Assembly (NCBI GenBank): GCA_964632435.1
Contig: CAZWEJ010000004.1
Coordinates: 1-45,908, forward strand
Direction: 5' to 3'
Source of the DNA: CAZWEJ01 sp964632435
GTDB taxonomy: Bacteria > Patescibacteriota > Saccharimonadia > UBA4664 > SCTI01
DNA length: 45,908 bases
Shown here: piece by piece, positions 14,990 to 23,800 of the stretch
How positions within the stretch are numbered: the first letter of the stretch is position 1
Layout of the letters: each line of letters begins with the position of its first letter
The notes under the pieces: generated by a model
The model's database searches: none
What the model saw: the letters and a program-made list of their open reading frames with translations, nothing else
What the model was told of the DNA's origin: nothing
Position numbers and translations under genes: made by a program

Positions 14990-15019
14990 TTGTACAGCTT
15001 AGATAAGCTGTGAGATACT
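14990..15019 (+). promoter_or_regulatory. pyrG promoter with a palindrome in the spacer
   Basis: TTGTAC (14990-14995), 18 bp, GATACT (15014-15019) with an extended TG. The perfect inverted repeat ACAGCTT-AGAT-AAGCTGT (14994-15011) fills the spacer. It lies where a dimeric repressor would block RNA polymerase, or it may be the 3' hairpin of ctpA. Confidence 0.5.
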
Positions 15020-15056
15020 AAACTTAATTTGTGGGGAAAAACAAAAGGAGTTTAGT

Positions 15057-16697
15057 GTGGCAAAAAATGGCAAACAAACGAAGTATATCTTTGTAACTGG
15101 CGGCGTGCTTTCTGGTTTAGGAAAGGGCATTGCTGCTGCATCATTGGGGGCACTCTTAAGAGCTCGCGGATTTAGTGTTGGCGTTATGAAGAGCGACCCA
15201 TACTTGAACACCGATGCGGGTACTCTCAACCCAGCGGAGCATGGAGAGGTTTTCGTAACCGTTGATGGTGCCGAAACCGATCTTGACCTCGGTCACTACG
15301 AACGCTTCCTTGATATCGAGACGACTCAGTCCAGCTCACTAATGAACGGGAGGGTGTATGCAAACTTGATCGCCGATGAGCGCGCAGGTCGTTATTTAGG
15401 CAAAACGGTTCAAGTGATTCCTCATGTTACCGATTTGATTCAAAAATGGGTGGTTGAGGCTGGTAAAGATTATGACATATTCATTATCGAAATAGGTGGT
15501 ACGGTTGGCGATTATGAAAGTCTTGCCAATATTGATGCGATTCGACAGTTCCAATACAAGGTAGGACGCGATAACGTAATTTGCGCCCACCTGGTTTACT
15601 TGCCGTACCTTGAGGCGAGTAAAGAGCTCAAAACTAAACCGGCTCAGAACAGCGTCAGGGATCTAAGGGCCGCTGGCGTTTATCCTGACATCATCTTTGC
15701 ACGCGCCGATAAGCCGGTTAACGAACATGTAATTAACAAGATAAGTCTATTTTGTCGGCTCGATGAAGATGCAATTGTCGCACTGCCAACAGCAAAAAGT
15801 GTTTATCAGGTACCCCTAACACTTGAAGCATCCGGCATCGCAGATTATGTATGTAAGTATTTTGGCTTGAAAGCTAGTAAGCCAAATCTTAAAGATTGGA
15901 AACACTTAAATGAAGTGATTTTTGACGCTGACAAGCCGACAAAAACCATCGGTGTAGTTGCCAAGTATCTAGATCACGAGGATACATACATGAGTGTTGT
16001 CGAGGCCATCAAGGCAGCCGCATGGAGTCATAGCTACGGTGCAAGTATTAAGTGGATTGATGCTGAGAAGATTGAGTCGGATGGGGCGGATAAGCACCTC
16101 AAGGGTCTGGACGGGATTGTTGTGCCTGGAGGTTTTGGATCCAGAGGTGTTGAAGGAAAAATTGCTGCCTCAAGATTCGCTCGCAAAAACAATGTTCCGT
16201 ATCTCGGATTATGCCTCGGTATGCAGGTGGCGGTGATTGATGTTGCCCGAGAGGCACTTAAAGACGAGTCTGCCAACACAGTAGAGATTGATCCCCAAAC
16301 AAAACACCCAGTCATTGCTCTTATGGATGACCAAAAAAACATTGTCGACATGGGAGGGACTATGCGTTTAGGAAATTATAAGTGTGAACTTGATTCCAAA
16401 TCTGTTGCAGCCAAAGCCTACAAATCAACCAGTATAGAAGAGCGACATCGCCACAGGTATGAGTTCAACAATAAGTATAGAGATGTAGTTGAAAAAGCTG
16501 GGTTGAAAGTTGTCGGGCAATCACCTGATAAGAAGCTTGTAGAATTAGTGGAACTTGTAGACCACCCATTCTTTGTAGCCAGCCAGTTCCATCCTGAGTT
16601 TACCTCTAGACCAAATCGACCCAACCCACTATTCAAAAGCTTTTTTGAGGCGGTTGTTAAAACTAAAAATGCTCCCGCAGTGGGGAGCAAAATTTAG
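15057..16697 (+). CDS. pyrG: CTP synthase
   Basis: Converts UTP to CTP using ATP and glutamine-derived ammonia. The 546-aa product carries the N-terminal synthetase domain (KYIFVTGGVLSGLGKGIAAAS; DPYLNTDAGTLNPAEHGEVFV; GGTVGDYES) and a C-terminal class I glutamine amidotransferase domain with nucleophile cysteine in PYLGLCLGMQVAV and the His/Glu pair in FHPEFTSRP. Length is normal. The GTG start at 15057 follows AAAGGAG by about 6 nt. Its last codons lie inside a hairpin that serves as terminator for the opposing rpmA transcript. No GGG initiation site or leader attenuator like that of Bacillus pyrG is seen. Confidence 0.97.
   Translation: MAKNGKQTKYIFVTGGVLSGLGKGIAAASLGALLRARGFSVGVMKSDPYLNTDAGTLNPAEHGEVFVTVDGAETDLDLGHYERFLDIETTQSSSLMNGRVYANLIADERAGRYLGKTVQVIPHVTDLIQKWVVEAGKDYDIFIIEIGGTVGDYESLANIDAIRQFQYKVGRDNVICAHLVYLPYLEASKELKTKPAQNSVRDLRAAGVYPDIIFARADKPVNEHVINKISLFCRLDEDAIVALPTAKSVYQVPLTLEASGIADYVCKYFGLKASKPNLKDWKHLNEVIFDADKPTKTIGVVAKYLDHEDTYMSVVEAIKAAAWSHSYGASIKWIDAEKIESDGADKHLKGLDGIVVPGGFGSRGVEGKIAASRFARKNNVPYLGLCLGMQVAVIDVAREALKDESANTVEIDPQTKHPVIALMDDQKNIVDMGGTMRLGNYKCELDSKSVAAKAYKSTSIEERHRHRYEFNNKYRDVVEKAGLKVVGQSPDKKLVELVELVDHPFFVASQFHPEFTSRPNRPNPLFKSFFEAVVKTKNAPAVGSKI
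16665..16688 (-). terminator. terminator of the rpmA transcript inside pyrG
   Basis: On the minus strand GCTCCC-CACTGC-GGGAGC is followed by ATTTTTAG. The stem occupies 16671-16688, within the last codons of pyrG. On the plus strand it is followed by AAAATTT, so it acts mainly on the minus transcript. Confidence 0.65.
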
Positions 16698-16709
16698 GTT
16701 ATTTAACTA

Positions 16710-16985
16710 TTAGTCTTCGATACTTACGAAAGTACGTCGAACTTTTTGGCCGGTAAACTTAGTGATCTGTCTAATTGTAAACTTTACTCGACCGGCTTTT
16801 GTAGCATAGATGGTTTGGTCCTTGCCAATTTTGGTACCAGCACCAGCTTCCATGCGGGTTCCGCGTTGTCGAACTATAATGCTGCCGGGAATTGCAATTT
16901 GACCACCAAAGAGCTTAACACCCAGCCTTTTTCCTGCTGAGTCGCGGACATTCTTTGTTGTTCCTCCGGCTTTTGTCTTAGACAC
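16710..16985 (-). CDS. rpmA: 50S ribosomal protein L27
   Basis: Structural protein of the large ribosomal subunit whose N-terminus reaches the peptidyl transferase centre. The 91-aa product has the standard sequence: SKTKAGGTTKNVRDSAGKRL, FGGQIAIPGSIIVRQRGT, AGAGTKIGKDQTIYA. It lacks the cleavable N-terminal extension found in Firmicutes L27. It starts with GTG at 16985, immediately after the TAA of the upstream methyltransferase gene (16986-16988), with GAGGAAG inside that gene as the ribosome binding site. The pairing with rplU usual in other bacteria is absent here. Confidence 0.96.
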   Translation of the reverse strand: MSKTKAGGTTKNVRDSAGKRLGVKLFGGQIAIPGSIIVRQRGTRMEAGAGTKIGKDQTIYATKAGRVKFTIRQITKFTGQKVRRTFVSIED

Positions 16986-18110
16986 TTAATTCTTCCTCAA
17001 GATTAATAATTGACGGCCAACTATCTGGTCCGGCCGTCTATAAACCAATGCATCACTTTTTACGTGAGCAAACTGTTTAAAAGTATACCCCAAATCTGTT
17101 AATTGGTCAACAATTGGTAGTGGCTTCCATCCCTTTGTGGTTTGCCAAACAGGCGCAGTGATAGTGACTTCGGAGTTTTTGGGAAGTTGATCCGCCCAGT
17201 TTCTTAAGGATTTTGAATATAAGTCCAACAAATCAGACGATATTTTCTTATATTCCTCAATTGAAACTTTCTTTGACTGATTTGGCCCTAGGTAGCCTTC
17301 TGAAACAATGCAAGTCTCTTTAGATGGCAGCTTTACAGATTTAGCATCAGATAATTTTACTTCCCATTTTTTTGAAATGAGCTTCTGGGTCTTGAGCCAG
17401 TCGAGGTTTTTAATCGACGCTTCAACCATTTCGTCGCTTATATCCGATCCGCTCGCAGCTCGATCAAGAAGTAACGACTCCTGTAATATGACTCCAGTGC
17501 CACAGAAAGGGTCATAAACATGAGGAGAGGAGGTCGTATTGACCATAATTTGAGCCAGCTTAGGAGGAAGCATCCCGACCTTGGCGCTGCGGGTTGGACG
17601 CTTGTAGTCCCGCACCGCGTACCAATCAATATCTTGAAGTTGAGTCGTAACAGCAACAACCATTTTTTGCTTACTGATAACGATCAATAGTTCGAAACCG
17701 TTCCTAATAAGACTGTTGAACTTTACCTGAGCAGCTCCTAGTGCAAGTCCATGCTGCGGTGCGACAAACCGCACCGATCCCTTACCGCGCAAACGTTTTT
17801 TCATGGTTATACCGCTAGCGACAACAAAGCGTTGGGTTGCATTTAATCCATAATAGCTTAGGCCGAATGTCAGTTTACCCGAGCGCTTGAACTCCTCAAG
17901 ATTTATTGGAGCCTCGTTTATATCTCTTGTTGGTCCTTCGTATATAACCCGACCAATTTTTTGAGTCCCACCCAGCCGATTGATGTCGGGCTCAGTCTCA
18001 AGTAGGGCAGCGAAGTTGCCCCAAGGCGTTACTGATTTGCTCCCGAAAAGTGATTCAAGCTCGACGAGACCAATTTCGGGCTGTCGCCCAAGAACGGCTA
18101 AATATTGCAT
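16986..18110 (-). CDS. TRM11-like RNA methyltransferase
   Basis: Putative SAM-dependent RNA N2-guanine methyltransferase of the TRM11/TrmG10 type, 374 aa. The N-terminal half (MQYLAVLGRQPEIGLVELES) resembles the THUMP-containing region of this family. The C-terminal Rossmann domain has the SAM-binding motif VYDPFCGTGVILQESLL and AASGSDISDEMVEASIKNL. Motif IV, usually (D/N)PPY, appears as SEGYLGP, a deviation that may alter catalysis or reflect a lineage variant. The open frame extends 54 codons upstream, but ATG 18110 lies 6 nt after an extended -10 box and starts a typical family N-terminus, so I use it. It overlaps no other gene and leads the rpmA operon. Confidence 0.85.
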   Translation of the reverse strand: MQYLAVLGRQPEIGLVELESLFGSKSVTPWGNFAALLETEPDINRLGGTQKIGRVIYEGPTRDINEAPINLEEFKRSGKLTFGLSYYGLNATQRFVVASGITMKKRLRGKGSVRFVAPQHGLALGAAQVKFNSLIRNGFELLIVISKQKMVVAVTTQLQDIDWYAVRDYKRPTRSAKVGMLPPKLAQIMVNTTSSPHVYDPFCGTGVILQESLLLDRAASGSDISDEMVEASIKNLDWLKTQKLISKKWEVKLSDAKSVKLPSKETCIVSEGYLGPNQSKKVSIEEYKKISSDLLDLYSKSLRNWADQLPKNSEVTITAPVWQTTKGWKPLPIVDQLTDLGYTFKQFAHVKSDALVYRRPDQIVGRQLLILRKN

Positions 18111-18146
18111 AAGCCTATGATACCAACAACTTGATATAATGTTTGC
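18111..18146. promoter_or_regulatory. compact divergent leaderless promoter pair
   Basis: Only 36 bp separate two opposite start codons. On the plus strand TGATATAAT (-10 at 18135-18140) lies 6 nt before the xseA ATG. On the minus strand TGGTATCAT (-10 at 18117-18122) lies 6 nt before the methyltransferase ATG. Both are extended -10 elements without convincing -35 boxes. The two polymerases would compete for the same DNA. Confidence 0.65.
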
Positions 18147-19325
18147 ATGCAACCGCCAACAGACCAGATAATTTCCGTTAAGGCGTTTTTGGAGATCCTC
18201 AACGAAACGCTTACATTCGCGTTCCCAGCGGTATCTGTTGAGGGAGAAGTTTCCAGCTTTAAGGTTAATCAAGGAAAGTGGGTTTTCTTTGATTTAAAGG
18301 ACGAAGATGCTACTTTGCCATGCTTTATGCCTAAGTACCAGCTCAAGGTTCCGCTAGAAGACGGAATGAAGGTTCGTGTTACTGGTATTCCTAAGATTAC
18401 TAACTGGGGTAAGTTTAGCTTCACTGTCAGATCAGTTGAACTTGCGGGAGAAGGAGAGCTAAAGAGAGCTTTCGAGATTCTTAAGGCAAAGCTCGAAAAA
18501 GAGGGTTTGTTTGACGAGTCTCGTAAACGGGAACTTCCTAGGCTACCTACTAAAATAGGGCTCATTACATCTGGCCAATCTGCAGCCTACGCCGATTTCA
18601 TCAAGATTTTAGGTCAAAGATGGGGCGGTCTGGATATTACACTTGCCGATGTGCAAGTTCAAGGAGCGGCGGCGCCTAACCAAATCGTTGGGGCAATCAA
18701 TTATTTCAATCAGCTGGCTTCGCCCCCTGAAGTTCTAATTATTATCAGAGGAGGCGGAAGTTTGGAGGATCTCCAAGCGTTCAGTACCGAAGAAGTTGCA
18801 AGAGCAGTCGCCGCGAGTCGAACCCCGACGATTGTGGGGGTTGGCCACGAAGTTGATTTTAGCCTGGCAGATTTTGTGGCTGACAGGAGAGCAGCGACAC
18901 CGACCGACGCCGCAAGAATTGTGGTTCCTGATAGGGCAGAGGTTCTTCGCGATCTCGATCATCGCCAGAGAAGACTTCTTGGCTCGCTCCGTCAGCAGAT
19001 CAATCATCATCAACACAATATCTCGAGGCAGATCCATGTCCTCGAAAGGTTCGTTCGCGTGCCAAGAGAAAAACTTGATCGGATGGAATCAAGTTTGCGA
19101 GTATCTTCAAAGCAAGTATTTGCTGACTACAGGCAGAGATTGATTTCAACACAAAGATTACTGGCAAGCTTTGACCCTACCGCAACGCTAAAGAGAGGTT
19201 ACGCTATCGTGCGTCATGAAGGGCGGGTTATTACTAGCCCCAAACAGGTTTCGAGCGGTAATTCTCTCATGGTACAATTGGCCGAAGGATCACTAAACAC
19301 AACGGTAGAAAAAAATGAGCAATAA
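18147..19325 (+). CDS. xseA: exodeoxyribonuclease VII large subunit
   Basis: Catalytic subunit of exonuclease VII, which degrades single-stranded DNA from both ends in repair. It is 392 aa, somewhat shorter than the E. coli protein (about 456). Residues ~5-100 form the OB-fold (ISVKAFLEILNETL, VEGEVSSFKVNQGKWVFFDL). The catalytic core has IGLITSGQSAAYADFIKIL, IIRGGGSLEDLQAFSTEEVA and IVGVGHEVDFSLADFVADRR, followed by a coiled-coil helix (about 260-340) that holds the small subunits. It overlaps xseB by 11 nt, coupling translation of the two subunits. The start follows a -10 box at leaderless spacing. Confidence 0.95.
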   Translation: MQPPTDQIISVKAFLEILNETLTFAFPAVSVEGEVSSFKVNQGKWVFFDLKDEDATLPCFMPKYQLKVPLEDGMKVRVTGIPKITNWGKFSFTVRSVELAGEGELKRAFEILKAKLEKEGLFDESRKRELPRLPTKIGLITSGQSAAYADFIKILGQRWGGLDITLADVQVQGAAAPNQIVGAINYFNQLASPPEVLIIIRGGGSLEDLQAFSTEEVARAVAASRTPTIVGVGHEVDFSLADFVADRRAATPTDAARIVVPDRAEVLRDLDHRQRRLLGSLRQQINHHQHNISRQIHVLERFVRVPREKLDRMESSLRVSSKQVFADYRQRLISTQRLLASFDPTATLKRGYAIVRHEGRVITSPKQVSSGNSLMVQLAEGSLNTTVEKNEQ

Positions 19326-19584
19326 AGAAGATTTTGGATCAAAACTAAAAGAACTCGAGTCTATTACTGAGTGGTTTGAGTCTGACGAGGTAGACCTCAA
19401 CGAAGCTCTCAAAAAGTTCGAGCGTGGTATGGAGCTGGCTGCCGGATTAAAGAAAGAGCTTCAACAGATAGAGAATCGAGTTGAAGTTATCAAACAGAAA
19501 TTCGATGGGAATATTGAAACAAGTGATGAAGCAATTGAAGAGGTAGCCCCGGAAGCAACGGATAACGAACCAACCTTGTTCTAA
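19315..19584 (+). CDS. xseB: exodeoxyribonuclease VII small subunit
   Basis: Small helical partner of XseA; several copies line the coiled-coil arm of the large subunit. The 89-aa product has the family pattern FGSKLKELESITEWFESDEV, DLNEALKKFERGMELAAGLK, and an acidic C-terminal tail. It starts inside the last codons of xseA and its TAA shares bases with the ATG of the next gene, giving a tightly coupled three-gene unit. Confidence 0.93.
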   Translation: MSNKEDFGSKLKELESITEWFESDEVDLNEALKKFERGMELAAGLKKELQQIENRVEVIKQKFDGNIETSDEAIEEVAPEATDNEPTLF

Positions 19585-20060
19585 TGTTCTGGCTCATATT
19601 CTTTATAGTGGCTTGCTTTGCAGCAGGGGCTATTTTGGGAGCCCCATATTTACCTGTACGGCAGAAAGACGCTGAGGCAGCACTAGATTTAGCTGACGTA
19701 AAAGCAGGGCAAACGGTGATTGATCTTGGTTCAGGGGATGGAAGACTGCTGATAGCTGCCGCCAAAAGAGGCGCAAACGCCGTCGGATACGAAATAAACC
19801 CGATAATGTATATCTGGTCAGTGATTGCCTGCATTAAGTTTCGAAAGCAAGTCAAGATACATTTGAGAAGTTATTGGAGTGCGAAACTGCCTAAAGCAGA
19901 TGTCATATACGTATTTTTGATCGATCGATACACAAATAAATTAGACGCCAAGCTCAGGGCGGAACTCAAGCTTTCAACAAAAGTGGTGAGTTACGTTTTT
20001 GAACTACCTCGCAAATCAGTAAAGTCGACAAGAAATACTCATCTCTATATTTATCCATAG
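19584..20060 (+). CDS. membrane-anchored SAM methyltransferase, FAM173/ATPSCKMT-like
   Basis: A 158-aa protein with one N-terminal membrane helix (FWLIFFIVACFAAGAILG), a short PYLPVRQKDAEAALDLA linker and a class I methyltransferase fold: SAM motif VIDLGSGDGRLLIAAAKRG, acidic motif VGYEINPIMY, and ADVIYVFLID. The helix plus DLGSGDGR and GYEINP arrangement matches the FAM173 family, whose mitochondrial member trimethylates a lysine of ATP synthase subunit c. The substrate here is unknown; a membrane protein lysine is a reasonable guess. The ATG overlaps the stop of xseB (TAATG), so it is co-translated with the exonuclease genes although no functional link is obvious. Confidence 0.8.
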   Translation: MFWLIFFIVACFAAGAILGAPYLPVRQKDAEAALDLADVKAGQTVIDLGSGDGRLLIAAAKRGANAVGYEINPIMYIWSVIACIKFRKQVKIHLRSYWSAKLPKADVIYVFLIDRYTNKLDAKLRAELKLSTKVVSYVFELPRKSVKSTRNTHLYIYP

Positions 20061-20063
20061 TCC

Positions 20064-20092
20064 TTGTACCTAGACCAAGTGTATGGTAAAAC
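20064..20092 (+). promoter_or_regulatory. promoter of the anchored hypothetical protein gene
   Basis: TTGTAC (20064-20069), 17 bp, TAAAAC (20087-20092). The ATG at 20102 is 9 nt after the -10 box and lacks a ribosome binding site, so the leader would be 2-3 nt at most. Confidence 0.45.
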
Positions 20093-20101
20093 ATAAGCAG
20101 T

Positions 20102-20755
20102 ATGAATCAACGCGGCGAAGTTAATCTACATCTTCTCCTAACCATCTTCCTAGGAATAGGAATGGTTCTTTTTGGAGCGTTAGCAGTTTACGCTTACACC
20201 GAGAGGGAGGACGCCGTAAATAACCTAAACGTTAAGGTTAAAGCAGCAGTCACGAGGGCTGTTGAGGATCAGAAGAAGAAAGATGCCGAGGAGAATCGCA
20301 AGGCGAATGACCTCCCTTATCGTGTGTACACTGCCGATCAATTAGACGGAGGATTTCAGCTGCAGATTCCTAAGTCATGGAGCTTAGTCGCAAACAAAAA
20401 TGTAGACCCAACAACCCAACTAGAAATTCTTTCGAACCCCAATGCGGTAGTTGATAACCAGGCTCAAAATGCCATAAACACCCAAGGCTTTAAGATGCTT
20501 CTTCTTAAGAAAAGCCAGACGGAAGTTATTAAGAACTACGATGCTCTTGTAAAACAGAAAAAGGTAACCAGTAAGGGTACTACTGTGTCTGGAATAGCCG
20601 CTACTCGCTTTGAAGGTCAGATCGACAATCAGCGCCATACGGGTATCGTAATTGTGTTCCCAGTTAGAGACAAAACAGTGGTATTAATCACCGAAAATAT
20701 GAACTACAAAGACGAGTTCGAAAAAATCGTCTCAACTGCTAAGATAAACCCATAA
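20102..20755 (+). CDS. hypothetical membrane-anchored extracytoplasmic protein
   Basis: I do not recognise a named family. The 217-aa product has an N-terminal membrane helix (LLLTIFLGIGMVLFGALAVYAY), a charged coil (EDQKKKDAEENRKAND) and a C-terminal domain of about 140 residues starting YRVYTADQLDGGFQLQIPKS. That domain has alternating strands and the segment GIAATRFEGQIDNQRHTGIV. Its layout resembles PsbP-like lipoprotein folds (IPKSW followed by strands and a late ATRFEG), which are common in small surface proteins, but I would not name it. It is preceded by its own promoter and followed by hairpins before the kinase gene. Confidence 0.75.
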   Translation: MNQRGEVNLHLLLTIFLGIGMVLFGALAVYAYTEREDAVNNLNVKVKAAVTRAVEDQKKKDAEENRKANDLPYRVYTADQLDGGFQLQIPKSWSLVANKNVDPTTQLEILSNPNAVVDNQAQNAINTQGFKMLLLKKSQTEVIKNYDALVKQKKVTSKGTTVSGIAATRFEGQIDNQRHTGIVIVFPVRDKTVVLITENMNYKDEFEKIVSTAKINP

Positions 20756-20771
20756 AAGCACCTAAAAATTG

Positions 20772-20821
20772 CTACTCTTATGCTTGAGAGTAGACCCCTG
20801 TAGTGGTACCTTAAGTAGGTA
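20772..20821 (+). promoter_or_regulatory. two hairpins before the histidine kinase gene
   Basis: CTACTCT-N8-AGAGTAG (20772-20793) probably ends the preceding transcript, although no U-tract follows. TACCT-N5-AGGTA (20807-20821) hides the only AGG-type ribosome binding site near the kinase start, so it could limit translation. Confidence 0.4.
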
Positions 20822-20830
20822 TTAACGTGG

Positions 20831-23800
20831 GTGACGATGGCGCAGCAGAAGACACAGTTACATAACGCCAATGTCGAAACAACCACTAGTTTTTTAAACG
20901 ACGAACAAAAAATTGCCAACAATCTACAGAGTTTGATTGGGCAAACTAAACTCATCGACATTCTAAAAGAATTGGCTATTGCCCTGGCGGACAGCAGAGG
21001 AATTGTTGCTTCGGTAGTTCTTGGGCGTAACCATTTAGGCAGAATGCACCATTCGGCAACCAGTAATGAATCTCTTAAGTTAGGGCTTGTGAAAGAGCTC
21101 ACTGAATTTGTTGAAGCAAAAATGCCCACCTCGACAACAAAGATCGATCCAGAGCTAATTAAGTCATCGAAACCATCAAAGCATATTTTTGCTAAGCCGC
21201 TTTCTCTTAAGGGCTATAACTTGGGATTTGCAATTATTTTTTCTGAGTCGGAATTGATTGACTCAACTCTTGTCGATACCTATTGCAACCAAGCGTCTTT
21301 AGCTTATAAGGCTCTAAGGTACGAGCTAGCTGCAAACCGTGGCATACGAGAGATTGAAACCCTGCTCAATCTGTCCCGAACAATAACGGCCGCGGGAGAT
21401 TTTAAAGGGGTCGCAGAAGAGATATTGAAGCAGAGTCAGTCTTTGTTAGAGGTTGACGCCTCAGCCATCTACACAAGCTCTGAGACGCCCTCGGGCATTG
21501 CTCAATCGCAGGCGGTATATGGTGATGATGCAAGTAAATTGCCGAAAGAGATTTCATTAGTCGAAGGCGCGGTTGCCGATTCTCTTGTGAGTGGCGAACC
21601 AGTAAAAATTCAACTTCCAAGTAAAGATGGTGGGCCATTGACAAAACAACTTAGGAAACAGGGCTTTTACACGATTTTGATTGCTCCCTTTATCCAAGAG
21701 CATCAACGGGCAGGAGTATTGTTGCTTGCAACAGTTGAGAGAAGCCGGTTTAGCTATTCTCAACTTAGATTGGTTAAGTTGCTTGCTGACCAGGCGGCAA
21801 TTGCACTTGATAACTCTGAACTTCTTGCTTACAGCACAAAAACTCAAAACGAAATTGATCGCGTAAGAGAAAGTATGCAGGACGGCTTAATCACCTTGGA
21901 CCAATCCGGGCAGATCTCGTACTTTAACCAGGCATCGCAGACTTTGATGGGTATAAACGACAACGCGATTGATCACTCGCTTATTGATGTTATTGAGCGC
22001 CCAAGCGAGTTCGGACTCAAGATAGAAGGTATCGGTGTTGAAGGCGATATCAACGAAGCGATTGCTGAAGCCAAGAGGGGGGAGCAGAAACGTCTGGCGC
22101 TTCAAATTATTAAAGCGGGTCCGGATACCACAATTGAGGCATTGTTTGGTCCATACTTAGGTGTTGGAGGAGAGATTATTGGCGTTCTTGTAAGCCTTCG
22201 CGATCAGACAGAAATTTACGCCGAGAGAGAGAAGCTTCGAATTATCCAAGAGAATCACGGCATTGGTCTAATTCTTCTTGATGAGGACAACAAGGTTACA
22301 TCTATAAAAACAAAATTTGTAGAAGTTGATAGCTTTTTACGTGGCAAAGACGTTCTTAAGGCTATGCAGTCAGACGAGATGAAAAGTAAAATCATGTTCG
22401 ATACCGACATTGAGGCAGTACTTAAATCGGTTAGAAACGGACGTGAGGTAACTTTTTATGCCGAAGCGAAGCTGGGCGGCAAGAATCAACATCTCCAGCT
22501 TGTAGCTGGCTCGATTTCTCGAGATTATGCTCACGATGGAATAGTTATAACCGCTCGTGACGTGACACCGCTTGTACAGAAAACAATCGAAGCAAACGAA
22601 ATGGCAAGGCTAGCCGGTAAACATTCGCGGGAGCTAACCACCTTATTAGAACTTAGTGCTTTTGTTGGCTTTCGCTATGACCAAGTATTTAACAAGTACC
22701 TAACAACTATCTCGACTCTTCTTGATTCGCCCCATGCCAGTATCTATTTATATAAGCCCAAGGATAAAAAGCTCGAGAGAAACGCAACGCTAACGGTCTT
22801 CAACGAACATGCTCCAGAATGCGACCTTACGAGCCAAAACCCAGTCGTTAATGCCTTTGTAAACAGGAGAACGCAGAACTACTCGCCCAACCCTGAAGAA
22901 GAAGGAGTGTTTGAAGCAAACCTTTTGGCAGTGCCAATTATCTACCGCTCAAAATGCTGGGGCGCTCTGGTTGTCAGCCATCGACAGAACAAATACAACA
23001 GCCACGATGTTAAGTTAATCAAATTAATCTCCTTACGACTTGCCATCCTCATCGAAAACGCTGAGTTATATAACGAAGTAAACGCTCGACGTGAGCGCTG
23101 GGAAGCAGTCTTCAAGTTCGCCGAAGAGGGCATTGTGATTTTTGACCGCGATGGCAGCATCGTTGGGTTCAACCCCGCAGCCAGCAAACTTACTGGCTAC
23201 TCGCTGAACGATGTGATTGGCAAAAAGTTTACAAATGTCATCAAGACAGTTTCACCGGAGGGGCTTAATCTCTCGGCGATATCACCGATCAAGAGAGTAC
23301 TTGGAGAGGGGGAGGTCGTTACAAAGAGAGAACAGCTCCTTCAAACCAAAAGTGGCAACACTATATGGACCGAGATTAGCTATTCGCCGATTTTTGATGA
23401 TCATGGCGGGGCAAGTAGCGGTATTGCGGTAATTAGTAATATCCAAAAAGAGCGTGAGATGGAGGCCGTTAAGAGCGACTTCATCTCGATTGTTTCTCAC
23501 GAATTGAGGACACCGCTTACTGCAATTAAGGGCTTTATGAGTATGCTACTCCAGAGGAATTTTGGCGACCTAAACGAGAAGCAGGAGCATTATCTGGGCA
23601 AGGTTTATCAAACTAACCAGCGCATGATAGGGTTGGTTGAGGATTTGTTAGATGTTAGCTACATCGAGAGCGGCAAAATAAAACTTAAAGTTACCCCGAT
23701 CGCGGTTGAACCAATTATCTCGGAAGTAGTGACAGAGCTATCGACTAAAGGCTTTGAGCGTCAGATTATGATTAAGGTAAATCGTAAACATAGGCTTCCG

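Noticed and set aside
14987..15056. Bacillus-type CTP-sensing attenuation of pyrG.
   Set aside because: The predicted start site is not GGG-initiated and there is no terminator hairpin with U-tract in the leader.
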